Part shown: in pieces, positions 1 to 5,738 of the stretch
Layout of the letters: each line of letters opens with the position of its first letter
Position numbering within the stretch: position 1 is the stretch's first letter
Source: Planctomycetota bacterium
Lineage (GTDB): Bacteria > Planctomycetota > Brocadiia > SM23-32
NCBI GenBank assembly: GCA_030604585.1
Contig: JAUVVP010000155.1
Location: 1-5,889 of the forward strand
Direction: 5' to 3'
Length of the DNA: 5,889 nt
The notes under the pieces: model-generated
What the model was told of the DNA's origin: nothing
Seen by the model: only the letters and a program-made list of their open reading frames with translations
Databases searched by the model: none
Position numbers and translations under genes: made by a program

Positions 1-69
1 CTCGATGTGCCCTTCCTGCGCTTCCGAGCGGACCGCCTCGCGGGCCTCGTCTTCGGCTCTTTGACTCAT
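1..69 (-). CDS. 5' end of an unidentified minus-strand gene (partial)
   Basis: An ATG at 69-67 opens a frame that stays open to the left edge. It gives 23 residues beginning MSQRAEDEAREAVRSEAQ and ending EGHIE. A purine-rich AAGGGA lies about 6 nt upstream of the ATG and is an acceptable Shine-Dalgarno. The peptide is hydrophilic and acidic, predicted helical, and has no signal peptide. It lies on the same strand as the formate dehydrogenase genes, but about 450 bp of repeats separate it from them, so co-transcription is uncertain. From memory, small helical proteins with a start of this kind (an acidic helix, then a Glu-Gly-x-Ile turn) occur near formate dehydrogenase and molybdopterin genes. 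That link is a guess from 23 residues and no function is assigned. Confidence 0.5.
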   Translation of the reverse strand, partial: MSQRAEDEAREAVRSEAQEGHIE

Positions 70-132
70 AGTGCTTCCCTTCGCCATCGGTGTTGTGCGG
101 CTACACGGTTTCAGCCAGGCTCCCTCATGCAC

Positions 133-212
133 GGGTAGCGCGGCCGTCCCCCTTCCCACCAGGGTAGCGCGGCCGTCCCGGCCGCGTCCGCAGCGGGACG
201 CTGCGGCTACCC
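133..212. repeat. 29-nt tandem repeat, two units plus inverted closing arm (cluster A)
   Basis: Two head-to-tail 29-nt units lie at 133-161 and 162-190. Both begin GGGTAGCGCGGCCGTCCC. The first continues with a C/T-rich tail ending CCACCA. The second has a different tail, ending CGTCCG. Positions 191-212 then form a closing arm ending GCGGCTACCC. The second unit and the arm make an imperfect hairpin: GGGTAGC pairs with GCTACCC and CGTCCCG pairs with CGGGACG, around an unpaired internal segment. No coding function is apparent. It belongs to the same family as the copies at 221-249 and 401-527. Confidence 0.8.
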
Positions 213-220
213 ATTGATCG

Positions 221-285
221 GGGTGGCGCGACTGTGCCGGCTGCGTTCGCGACGAGATTCTTCGCCCGCCCTGAGGCGGCCTCAG
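221..285. repeat. Degenerate copy of the 29-nt repeat with a short hairpin downstream
   Basis: Positions 221-249 align without gaps to the terminal unit at 162-190, with about six mismatches. They start GGGTGGCGCG and end TTCG where the others end TCCG. The following bases loosely resemble the closing arm at 488-515. The stretch ends in a perfect hairpin, CTGAGG-CGG-CCTCAG (271-285). I read this as an older, diverged member of the family. I see no gene, terminator or other recognisable element from 286 to 400. Confidence 0.55.
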
Positions 286-400
286 AACGACAACGGTTGG
301 GTGCTCTGCGCTTCAAGACCGGCCCTTCTCATCAACGTTCCTGCGGAGTTCACAGAGTACCGGGAGGTATCGCCTTCGGTTTTAGCGCCAGCTCTATTCC

Positions 401-527
401 GGGTAGCGCGGCCATCCCCCTTTCCACCAGGGTGGCGCGGCCGTCCCCCTTCCCACCAGGGTAGCGCGGCCGTCCCGGCCACGTCCGCACCGAGACGCTT
501 GTGCGCCTCTGGCGCGCTGCGGCTACC
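401..527. repeat. 29-nt tandem repeat, three units plus inverted closing arm (cluster B)
   Basis: Three 29-nt units follow each other without spacers at 401-429, 430-458 and 459-487. Unit one differs from the unit at 133-161 at two positions, and unit two differs at one. Unit three has the terminal-type tail and differs from 162-190 by a single base. The closing arm (488-527) ends GCTGCGGCTACC, as in cluster A, but is longer. It contains a small hairpin, GCGCC-TCT-GGCGC (503-515). The last five bases overlap the end of the MobB-like gene, whose stop codon lies inside the arm's CTACC. Regular spacing with no unique sequence between units rules out CRISPR. Confidence 0.8.
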
Positions 528-957
528 GGCCGGTCACGTTCGTCACAAGGACGTCGGCCAGGCGGCGGCAGCGTTCGGCGCCGGGCTTGGCCGGCCCGCG
601 CCCGGCCACGAAGAAAGCCAACTCAGGCTCCAGCTCCGCCGCCAGGGCGGTCGTCTCGAAGATGAGCACCTCGGTGGTTGCTTCTGCGATAACCTGACGG
701 GCCAGGGCCAGAAGCTCGCCGGGCGGCCCGGTCAGCAGGAGTGCCCGACGCGCTCCCGCGGCCAGGTAACGGCCCGTATCCTTCAACTCGCCATGCGCCG
801 GATCGGCTTCCTCATGCACCCTTGCAGGACCGCCCCTCGCCGCCTGGGCCTTGACGGCGGTCACGCTCCCCCGCAGAGGCATCAGCCGCTCGATCAGCCG
901 CGTCTTGCCGACGCCGGCGCTGGCGCCGGACACCGTGATCACCTTAGGCCCGTTCAT
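523..957 (-). CDS. MobB-like P-loop protein, probable molybdopterin-guanine-dinucleotide biosynthesis factor
   Basis: This is a 144-residue cytoplasmic protein. A Walker A loop lies at residues 11-19 (GASAGVGKT), after a hydrophobic first strand. Further features fit the MobB family of SIMIBI-type P-loop NTPases: VK at 35-36, a KDTGRYLAAGA segment at 59-69 resembling the MobB Asp-x-x-x-x-x-x-AGA region, a strand ending in Glu101 (VLIFET), and a final strand ADVLVTN. MobB binds GTP and assists attachment of GMP to molybdopterin. The histidines usual after VK are absent and the protein is shorter than typical MobB (about 160-175 residues), so it is divergent. It starts 72 nt after the fdhA stop on the same strand, which suits making bis-MGD for FdhA. 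The Shine-Dalgarno is weak (AGG, 6 nt upstream). The TAG stop lies in a repeat arm. Another SIMIBI ATPase role is possible. Confidence 0.72.
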   Translation of the reverse strand: MNGPKVITVSGASAGVGKTRLIERLMPLRGSVTAVKAQAARGGPARVHEEADPAHGELKDTGRYLAAGARRALLLTGPPGELLALARQVIAEATTEVLIFETTALAAELEPELAFFVAGRGPAKPGAERCRRLADVLVTNVTGR

Positions 958-979
958 GGCCTGCCTGTTGCGAAACCGT

Positions 980-1013
980 TATGCGCATATTGCACATCGC
1001 CGCCCAAAAAAAA
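980..1013. other. fdhA-mobB spacer with a palindrome and a T8 tract
   Basis: The 72-nt spacer (958-1029) between fdhA and the MobB-like gene has lower GC than its surroundings. It holds a perfect 10-bp palindrome, TATGCGCATA (980-989), and a run of eight A on the plus strand (1006-1013), which is T8 in the transcript. No stem directly precedes the T run in the direction of transcription, so it is not a standard intrinsic terminator. The homopolymer lies in no reading frame. Confidence 0.35.
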
Positions 1014-1029
1014 GATAGTCGCTCGGTTT

Positions 1030-3771
1030 CTACTGCTCCTGTTCTCCTTCAGCCTCGCCTGCAACCTTTTCCAGCCTGACGGCGCAGACCTTCAGCTCCG
1101 GAATCTTCGCAATGGGGTCCAAAGCCGGATTGGTCAGGACGTTTGCGGGTGCCTCCCGGAAGTGGAACGCCATGAAGACGCTGTCCGGCCGCGGTTTATC
1201 AACCACCCGGGCCGTTACCTCAACGCTGCCGCGCCGGGAAATGACACGGATCGTTTCGCCGTCGCCGACGTCGTAGCGGTCGGCGAGGGCCGGCGACATC
1301 TCGAGTTCGCCGTGGGGCAAGAGCCAATCCAGCACGCGGGACCGGCGCGACATGGTGCCGGTGTGCCAGTGTTCCTGTTTGCGCCCTGTGGTGAGCACCA
1401 CAGGGAACTCGTCGTCCGGCACCTCCGCAGGGGGCCGGTAGGGCACCGGGTGAAACCGTCCTTTCCCCCGCGCGAACCGGCCCTTGTGCAGATACGGAGT
1501 GCCCGGATGGTCCGCCGTGGGGCTTGGCCATTGGAGCCCCGTTCCCTCGAGGCGCTCGTAGTGTACTCCTCCGTAGATGGGGGTCACGGAGGCGATCTCA
1601 TCCATCACGTCCGACGGGTGCTCGTAGTGCATGGGGTATCCCATTCGGGAGGCCAGGTCGCAGAGGATCTCCCAGTCGGGTCGGGCTTCGCCAGGCGGCG
1701 CAACGGCGCGGCGGACCCGCTGGATCCGGCGTTCGGTGCTGGTGAACGTGCCGTCTTTTTCCGCAAAGCAGGTGGCCGGGAGGACGACGTCCGCCAATTC
1801 GGCAGTCTCCGAGAGGAAGATGTCCTGGACGCAGAGGAAATCGAGTCTCTCCAGCCCTTCCTTCACGTGCCCGATGTCGGGGTCGCTGAGCATGGGGTTC
1901 TCGCCCATGACGTAGAGGCCCTTGATGTCGCCGTCGGCGGCGGCGTTCATCATTTCTACCACGGTGAGCCCCGGCTCGACGGGCAGCGTCACGCCCCAGG
2001 CTTCCTCAAACTTCCGGCGCAGGTCCGGGTCGTCCACTTTCTGGTAGCCCGGGTAGACGTCGGGCAGGGCGCCCACGTCGCAGGCGCCCTGGACGTTGTT
2101 CTGCCCGCGAAGCGGATTGACGCCGGTGGACTCCCTACCCACGTTGCCGGTGAGCATCGCCAGGTTCGCCAGGGTGAGCACGTTGTCGGTGCCCGTCGTA
2201 TGCTGCGTGATGCCCATCGAGTAGATGATGGCGGCGCGTTCGGCACCGGCATAGAGCCGCGCCGCCCGCCGGATATCGCTCAGGGGGACTCCGGTGACGT
2301 GCGCCGCTTCCTCGAGGTCGGTTCTGAGGACCTCTTCGCGGAACGCTTCGAAGTTCTCGCAGCGTTCCTCAACGAACCGGTGGTCCCACAGGTCCTCCTC
2401 GAGCATGACCTTCATCATGGCGTTGACAAGTGCGACATCCGACCCGCTGGCCTGCTGCAGATGGATCTGGGCATATCGGGTCAGCTCGATTTTCCTCGGG
2501 TCGGCCACGATGAGGTGGGCTCGGCCGTCCTGAGCAGCCCGGCGTATCATGGCGCCGAGCACGGGGTGGCATTCGGTGGTGTTGCTCCCGATGACGAAGA
2601 TGACGTCGGCGCGCGGCAGCTCTTCGATGGAGTTAGTCATGGCGCCGCTTCCGAAGGCGCGGGCGAGGCCGGCCACGGTCGAGGCGTGGCAGAGCCGCGC
2701 GCAGTGATCCACGTTATTGGTGCCCACGGCGGCGCGCATGAACTTCTGGAAGAGGTAGTTCTCCTCGTTGGTGCACTTGGCCGAGGAGAGGCCGGCCACG
2801 GCGTCCGGGCCGTGCTCGGACTTGATGTCGCCGAGCTTGCCGGCCACCAGGTCAAGTGCCTCCTCCCAGGTCGCCTCCTCGAATCTGCCGTTTCGCTTGA
2901 CGAGGGGATGGGTCAGGCGGTCCTCCGAATGGATGAAGTCGTAACCGAAGCGCCCCTTCACGCAGAGGCTGCCGTCGTTGGGCACCAGGCCGATCTCGCT
3001 GCCCACCCGCACGATGCGCCCCAGGTCGCGGTTGACGTACAGCGCAATCTGGCAGCCGACGCCGCAGTAGGGACAGGTGGTGACGACCTTCTCCAGGTTC
3101 TTGAGCTGTCCCATTCCGCGCGAGCCCCGCTCGTAAAGGGCGCCGGTGGGACAGGCGCCGATGCAGTTGCCGCACACTTCGCAGTCCGTCTCCTGGAGCG
3201 GCATCTCGAAGGCGGTGCTTACCTGCGGCGCGGCGGAGCCGAGGCCCATTAGCGTAAGGATGTCCAACCCCTGCACCTCGCTGCAGACACGCACGCACCG
3301 CTCACACTGACTGCAGAGGGAGGAGTCATAGCGGATTGCCTCGTCCCGGGCCGTGTAATTGGGCGGGTCGGTGTCGAACTCCCGCAGCCCGAAGGCCCGC
3401 TCGTCCGCCCCGTAGAGATAAGCGTAGTCCTGGAGCTTGCATTCGCCGTCCATGTCGCACGTCTGGCAGGAAAGCCGGTGCTCGCTGAGCATCAGCTCCA
3501 GAATGGTCTTGCGAACCTCGCGTATCTCGTCGTCTTCGGTGACGACGACCATGCCGGGCTGGGCCTTCTCCGTGCACGAGGTCACCAGGCCCGGCTGCCC
3601 TTCCAGCCTGACCAGGCAGAGCCGGCACTGGGCCGTAGGCGTCAGCCGCGGGTCCCAGCATAGGCGGGGTATGTCGATGCCCGCTGCCAGAGCCGCTTCG
3701 AGGACGGTCTGCCCCTCTTCTGCATGGACCTGCCGGCCGTCTATGCTGAGGGTGAAGGTTCCCTTCATCAT
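1030..3771 (-). CDS. fdhA: NAD-linked formate dehydrogenase, catalytic (alpha) subunit, Cys form
   Basis: This 913-residue cytoplasmic molybdo- or tungsto-enzyme interconverts formate and CO2. A NuoG-like N-terminus carries a [2Fe-2S] ferredoxin domain (Cys38, 49, 52, 66), a His-Cys3 [4Fe-4S] site (His98, Cys102, 105, 111) and two ferredoxin-type [4Fe-4S] motifs (Cys153/156/159/163 and Cys197/200/203/207). The FdhF-like part follows: Cys233/236/240/270 for the proximal [4Fe-4S] cluster, Lys272, then the bis-MGD domains. Cys361-His362 (CARLCHAS) is the metal-ligand and active-site pair, encoded TGC rather than Sec TGA, and Arg555 lies in NPLRGQNNVQG. The C-terminal molybdopterin-dinucleotide-binding domain begins near residue 790. 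The start at 3771 is chosen because its ATG overlaps the nuoF TGA by one base and the ferredoxin fold begins at once. The next codon is also ATG (3768) and is better spaced from AAGGTG. The frame is open 75 codons further upstream, but that part overlaps nuoF and lacks family resemblance. Confidence 0.95.
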   Translation of the reverse strand: MMKGTFTLSIDGRQVHAEEGQTVLEAALAAGIDIPRLCWDPRLTPTAQCRLCLVRLEGQPGLVTSCTEKAQPGMVVVTEDDEIREVRKTILELMLSEHRLSCQTCDMDGECKLQDYAYLYGADERAFGLREFDTDPPNYTARDEAIRYDSSLCSQCERCVRVCSEVQGLDILTLMGLGSAAPQVSTAFEMPLQETDCEVCGNCIGACPTGALYERGSRGMGQLKNLEKVVTTCPYCGVGCQIALYVNRDLGRIVRVGSEIGLVPNDGSLCVKGRFGYDFIHSEDRLTHPLVKRNGRFEEATWEEALDLVAGKLGDIKSEHGPDAVAGLSSAKCTNEENYLFQKFMRAAVGTNNVDHCARLCHASTVAGLARAFGSGAMTNSIEELPRADVIFVIGSNTTECHPVLGAMIRRAAQDGRAHLIVADPRKIELTRYAQIHLQQASGSDVALVNAMMKVMLEEDLWDHRFVEERCENFEAFREEVLRTDLEEAAHVTGVPLSDIRRAARLYAGAERAAIIYSMGITQHTTGTDNVLTLANLAMLTGNVGRESTGVNPLRGQNNVQGACDVGALPDVYPGYQKVDDPDLRRKFEEAWGVTLPVEPGLTVVEMMNAAADGDIKGLYVMGENPMLSDPDIGHVKEGLERLDFLCVQDIFLSETAELADVVLPATCFAEKDGTFTSTERRIQRVRRAVAPPGEARPDWEILCDLASRMGYPMHYEHPSDVMDEIASVTPIYGGVHYERLEGTGLQWPSPTADHPGTPYLHKGRFARGKGRFHPVPYRPPAEVPDDEFPVVLTTGRKQEHWHTGTMSRRSRVLDWLLPHGELEMSPALADRYDVGDGETIRVISRRGSVEVTARVVDKPRPDSVFMAFHFREAPANVLTNPALDPIAKIPELKVCAVRLEKVAGEAEGEQEQ

Positions 3772-5045
3772 CACCTTGTGGCGTTGGGGGCTGCGACCAG
3801 TTGGCTCTCGAACTCCTCGGGGAAAAGCTTCAATGCCGACAGCACGGGCTCGGGGAAAGCCTGACCCATGCCGCAGGTTGAACTCACCGCGCACGCATAG
3901 CCGATCCTTCTTAGCTGGTCCAGGCTTCCGGGCCGGGCCTGACCGGCCTGTACTTGCTTCAGGATTTCGAGCATCCTGACGGTGCCGATACGGCACGGCG
4001 CGCAGCGGCCGCAGGACTCACGGCCGTAATACTCCATGCAGGAGACTGCCGCGTCTACGATGGAATGGCCTTCTTCGTAGACGATGATACCGGCGGTGCC
4101 GAGCGATGAGCCGGCCCGGGCTATCGCTTGCTGGGCGATGGGCGTGTCGAGTGCGTCCGCCGCCAGGAAGGCGGAGGTGCCGCCGCCCGGCTGCACCGCT
4201 TTCACCGGCCGTCCGCTCCGGGTGCCGCCGGCGAAGGTCTCGATGGCCTCGGCCAGCGTGGACGAGCCGACGGCCACCTCGCGCACGCGCTCTTCCTTGA
4301 CGTCCCCCGAGAGGGTGATCACGCGTGTGCCGAGGTCGTCTTCGAGCCCTATCGAGCGGAACCAGTCGGCCCCGCGCTCCACGATGTCGGGCACGTTGGC
4401 CAGGGTCTCCACGTTGTTGACGCAGGTGGGCAGGCCGAACAGGCCATGCTGTGTCGGAAACGGCGGCTTGTCGCGGCTGGTAGGCCGCCTGCCCTCGATG
4501 GACGCGATCAGGGCCATCTCCTCGCCGGCGATGTAGAGGCCGCGGCCGAGGCACACCTTGACGCGGAACCCAAAGCCGGAGCCCAGGATGTCGTCGCCGA
4601 GCAGGCTTGCTTGCTCCGCCGCCCGGATCATCTCTTCCCACTGCTCGGCGATGGAGCGGAAATGCTCGTTAAAGTAGATTATGCCTTTCCCGGCCCCGAC
4701 GGCACGGGCGGCGATGGTCATGCCTTCCAGAACGCGCCAGGGATCGCCTTCGAGCAGGAGCTGGTCCTTGTGGGTGCCAAGTTCGCCCTCGTCGGCGTTG
4801 CAGATCAGGTATTTGGATTCGGCCTCTTCGCGGGCCGTCAGCTCCCATTTGAGCCCCGTAGGGAAGCCAGCGCCGCCCCGGCCGACGAGGCCGCTCCGCT
4901 TGACCTCCTCGGTGACTGCTGCGGGAGTCATCGAGAGGGCTTTCTCCAGGGCGCGGCAGCCGCTGTCGGCGCGGTAGGCTTCGAGGTCAAAGGGGGGAAC
5001 GACGCCCACACGGCGCGTCACGATTTTCGTTTCCACCGCGCTCAT
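3771..5045 (-). CDS. nuoF: NuoF-like NADH/FMN-binding (beta) subunit of formate dehydrogenase
   Basis: This 424-residue cytoplasmic flavoprotein should pass electrons between the FdhA Fe-S chain and NAD+. A glycine-rich FMN/NADH loop GRGGAGFPTGLKW is at residues 55-67, and NADEGELGTHKD at 83-94 keeps Asn83, Asp85 and Glu86. YIAGEE (171-176) and CVNNVET (208-214) are family signatures. The C-terminal [4Fe-4S] site is Cys345, 348, 351 (ESCGRCAPCR) and Cys391 (STCGMGQ). Length and domain order match core NuoF. It has neither the N-terminal thioredoxin-like domain of FdsB/HoxF types nor the C-terminal ferredoxin tail of HydB types. The start is well supported: GGAGG (5057-5053) sits 7 nt upstream, and ATGA couples it to the end of nuoE. 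Its stop overlaps the fdhA start. In the 83-95 loop Leu89, His92 and Gln95 replace the usual Pro, Phe and Arg. Confidence 0.95.
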   Translation of the reverse strand: MSAVETKIVTRRVGVVPPFDLEAYRADSGCRALEKALSMTPAAVTEEVKRSGLVGRGGAGFPTGLKWELTAREEAESKYLICNADEGELGTHKDQLLLEGDPWRVLEGMTIAARAVGAGKGIIYFNEHFRSIAEQWEEMIRAAEQASLLGDDILGSGFGFRVKVCLGRGLYIAGEEMALIASIEGRRPTSRDKPPFPTQHGLFGLPTCVNNVETLANVPDIVERGADWFRSIGLEDDLGTRVITLSGDVKEERVREVAVGSSTLAEAIETFAGGTRSGRPVKAVQPGGGTSAFLAADALDTPIAQQAIARAGSSLGTAGIIVYEEGHSIVDAAVSCMEYYGRESCGRCAPCRIGTVRMLEILKQVQAGQARPGSLDQLRRIGYACAVSSTCGMGQAFPEPVLSALKLFPEEFESQLVAAPNATR

Positions 5046-5365
5046 CGGTCCGCCTCCGGCTCTGCCAGTCGGAAGCCAGGGTAGGCCGTCACCGCCCCGT
5101 AGAGTTCGGCAAGCGGCCTGTGAAGCCTTTCGCTCACGTCCTGGAGGATCTCGCGCGGTATGCAGCCGTAGGCGTCCTGGATTGCGCCGAGAACCCGGAA
5201 GACATCGTCCTGCTCGAGCGGCCCAAACTTGCGAAGGAGGTCACGGTAGGGCTTCCAGTTTGCTTCGCTGGGGGGCATGTGGTCTTTTCTCGGTGCTCCG
5301 CCGGCGTGGCTCGCACGTTCGGTTAGGAATCGTTTCAGATTATCCCCGGCCAGCAGGTCTGTCAA
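5042..5365 (-). CDS. nuoE: Short NuoE-like subunit: N-terminal helical domain only, no [2Fe-2S] domain
   Basis: First gene of the operon, 107 residues from the TTG at 5365. Residues 36 to about 97 match the helical N-terminal domain of NuoE, including VLGAIQDAYGCIPREILQDV and LAELYGAVTAYPGF. The family normally runs to about 150-170 residues, with a thioredoxin-like domain holding four [2Fe-2S] cysteines. This protein stops right after the junction (FRLAEPEADR) and has one Cys in all. The stop overlaps the nuoF start (ATGA), leaving no room for a lost C-terminus. It probably serves as a structural or docking subunit; that is inference. The start is uncertain: the TTG has no Shine-Dalgarno, and the first 29 codons have visibly lower third-position GC than the rest. 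The ATG at 5278, giving 78 residues, may be the true start. Confidence 0.82.
   Translation of the reverse strand: MTDLLAGDNLKRFLTERASHAGGAPRKDHMPPSEANWKPYRDLLRKFGPLEQDDVFRVLGAIQDAYGCIPREILQDVSERLHRPLAELYGAVTAYPGFRLAEPEADR
5053..5057 (-). promoter_or_regulatory. Shine-Dalgarno of nuoF (GGAGG)
   Basis: GGAGG on the minus strand lies 7 nt before the ATG at 5045, inside the last codons of nuoE. It is the best ribosome binding site in the operon. It fixes the nuoF start and indicates independent initiation as well as coupling. Confidence 0.85.
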
Positions 5366-5406
5366 AGGGAAACCGGGGAAGGGCTGGCTGGCGGCAGCGC
5401 GTCAGG

Positions 5407-5426
5407 CGCCGCAGGGGCCTGCGGCG
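5407..5426. promoter_or_regulatory. Perfect 9+2+9 palindrome in the leader of the fdh operon
   Basis: CGCCGCAGG at 5407-5415 is followed by GG and then its exact reverse complement CCTGCGGCG at 5418-5426. It lies 41 nt upstream of the TTG start of nuoE, or 128 nt upstream of the alternative ATG. In RNA it would form a very stable stem; in DNA it could be a dyad operator. No T run follows it in either direction, so it does not look like a standard terminator. Confidence 0.5.
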
Positions 5427-5490
5427 GGCGGCAGGTGTGCCGGTCCACTGAGGTTATATACTTCCCGGGCCAGGGCGGCGTCCGGGCCTG

Positions 5491-5519
5491 TTGCCGAGGA
5501 GAGCTGTGGATCATATAAT
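5491..5519 (+). promoter_or_regulatory. Candidate sigma70-type promoter for the rightward gene
   Basis: TTGCCG (5491-5496), a 17-bp spacer, then a perfect TATAAT (5514-5519) in otherwise GC-rich DNA. Transcription would start near 5526 and give a leader of about 210 nt before the ATG at 5739. A dyad CTGAC-GCAG-GTCAG (5530-5543) falls just after the predicted start, where a repressor could act. The call rests on motif match and spacing only. Confidence 0.45.
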
Positions 5520-5616
5520 CGCGGACACTCTGACGCAGGTCAGCAACATTTGGTGGCCTTGAGCTAATGTGGCGTCCCGCAGGTACGTTCCATAAGTGCC
5601 GCTTGTAGTCTGAGAC

Positions 5617-5688
5617 GTGCCACGGCTGGCTTGTCCAGCCGTGCCGCCCGAGACTCCGTTTCGCACGGCTGCGGGGCAGCCGTGGCAC
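5617..5688. repeat. Four-arm inverted-repeat element forming two hairpins or one long stem
   Basis: Hairpin one is CACGGCTGG (5621-5629), a 5-nt loop, and CCAGCCGTG (5635-5643). Hairpin two is CACGGCTGC (5664-5672), loop GGG, and GCAGCCGTG (5676-5684). Both stems are perfect over 9 bp and share the CACGGCTG core. The outer arms are also exact complements over 12 bp: GTGCCACGGCTG (5617-5628) with CAGCCGTGGCAC (5677-5688). The element could therefore refold into a single long stem. It lies in the leader of the downstream secreted-protein gene, 50 nt before its start codon. No T run follows. It looks like a dispersed intergenic repeat, but only one copy is in this window. Confidence 0.65.
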
Positions 5689-5738
5689 ACCAGCACATAG
5701 AGAAGGCCCTGCCGGGGCACGACGCTAAGGAGTTGGCG

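Noticed and set aside
133..487. CRISPR array
   Set aside because: The 29-nt period is CRISPR-like, but units abut with no unique spacers and the tails vary in an ordered way. There are no cas genes in the window.
1006..1013. Intrinsic terminator after fdhA
   Set aside because: The T8 run on the minus strand is not preceded by a stem. The only AAACCG/CGGTTT complement is about 50 nt apart and flanks the run instead of preceding it.
214..3252. A 1012-codon open frame on the plus strand
   Set aside because: It lies antisense to fdhA and the MobB-like gene, whose minus-strand frames have clear family motifs throughout. Its translation has no recognisable domain. Long antisense frames are expected in GC-rich coding DNA.
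3772..3996. A 75-codon N-terminal extension of fdhA
   Set aside because: It overlaps the end of nuoF, is rich in Arg, Pro and Gly with no family similarity, and the start at 3771 is supported by the stop-start overlap and the immediate ferredoxin domain.
4128..5084. A 318-codon plus-strand frame opposite nuoF
   Set aside because: It is a mirror frame of a well-supported gene, with no motif, no ribosome binding site, and composition typical of antisense translation.
5453..5475. TATATAAC as a -10 element for the fdh operon on the minus strand
   Set aside because: No -35-like hexamer is found 16-18 bp upstream; the sequence there is GC-rich and unlike TTGACA.
5362..5688. Minus-strand open frames in the 5366-5738 gap, for example the 108-codon frame
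   Set aside because: The translation is rich in Pro, Arg and Ser with no domain. It runs through the hairpin element and a promoter-like sequence, and has no Shine-Dalgarno.
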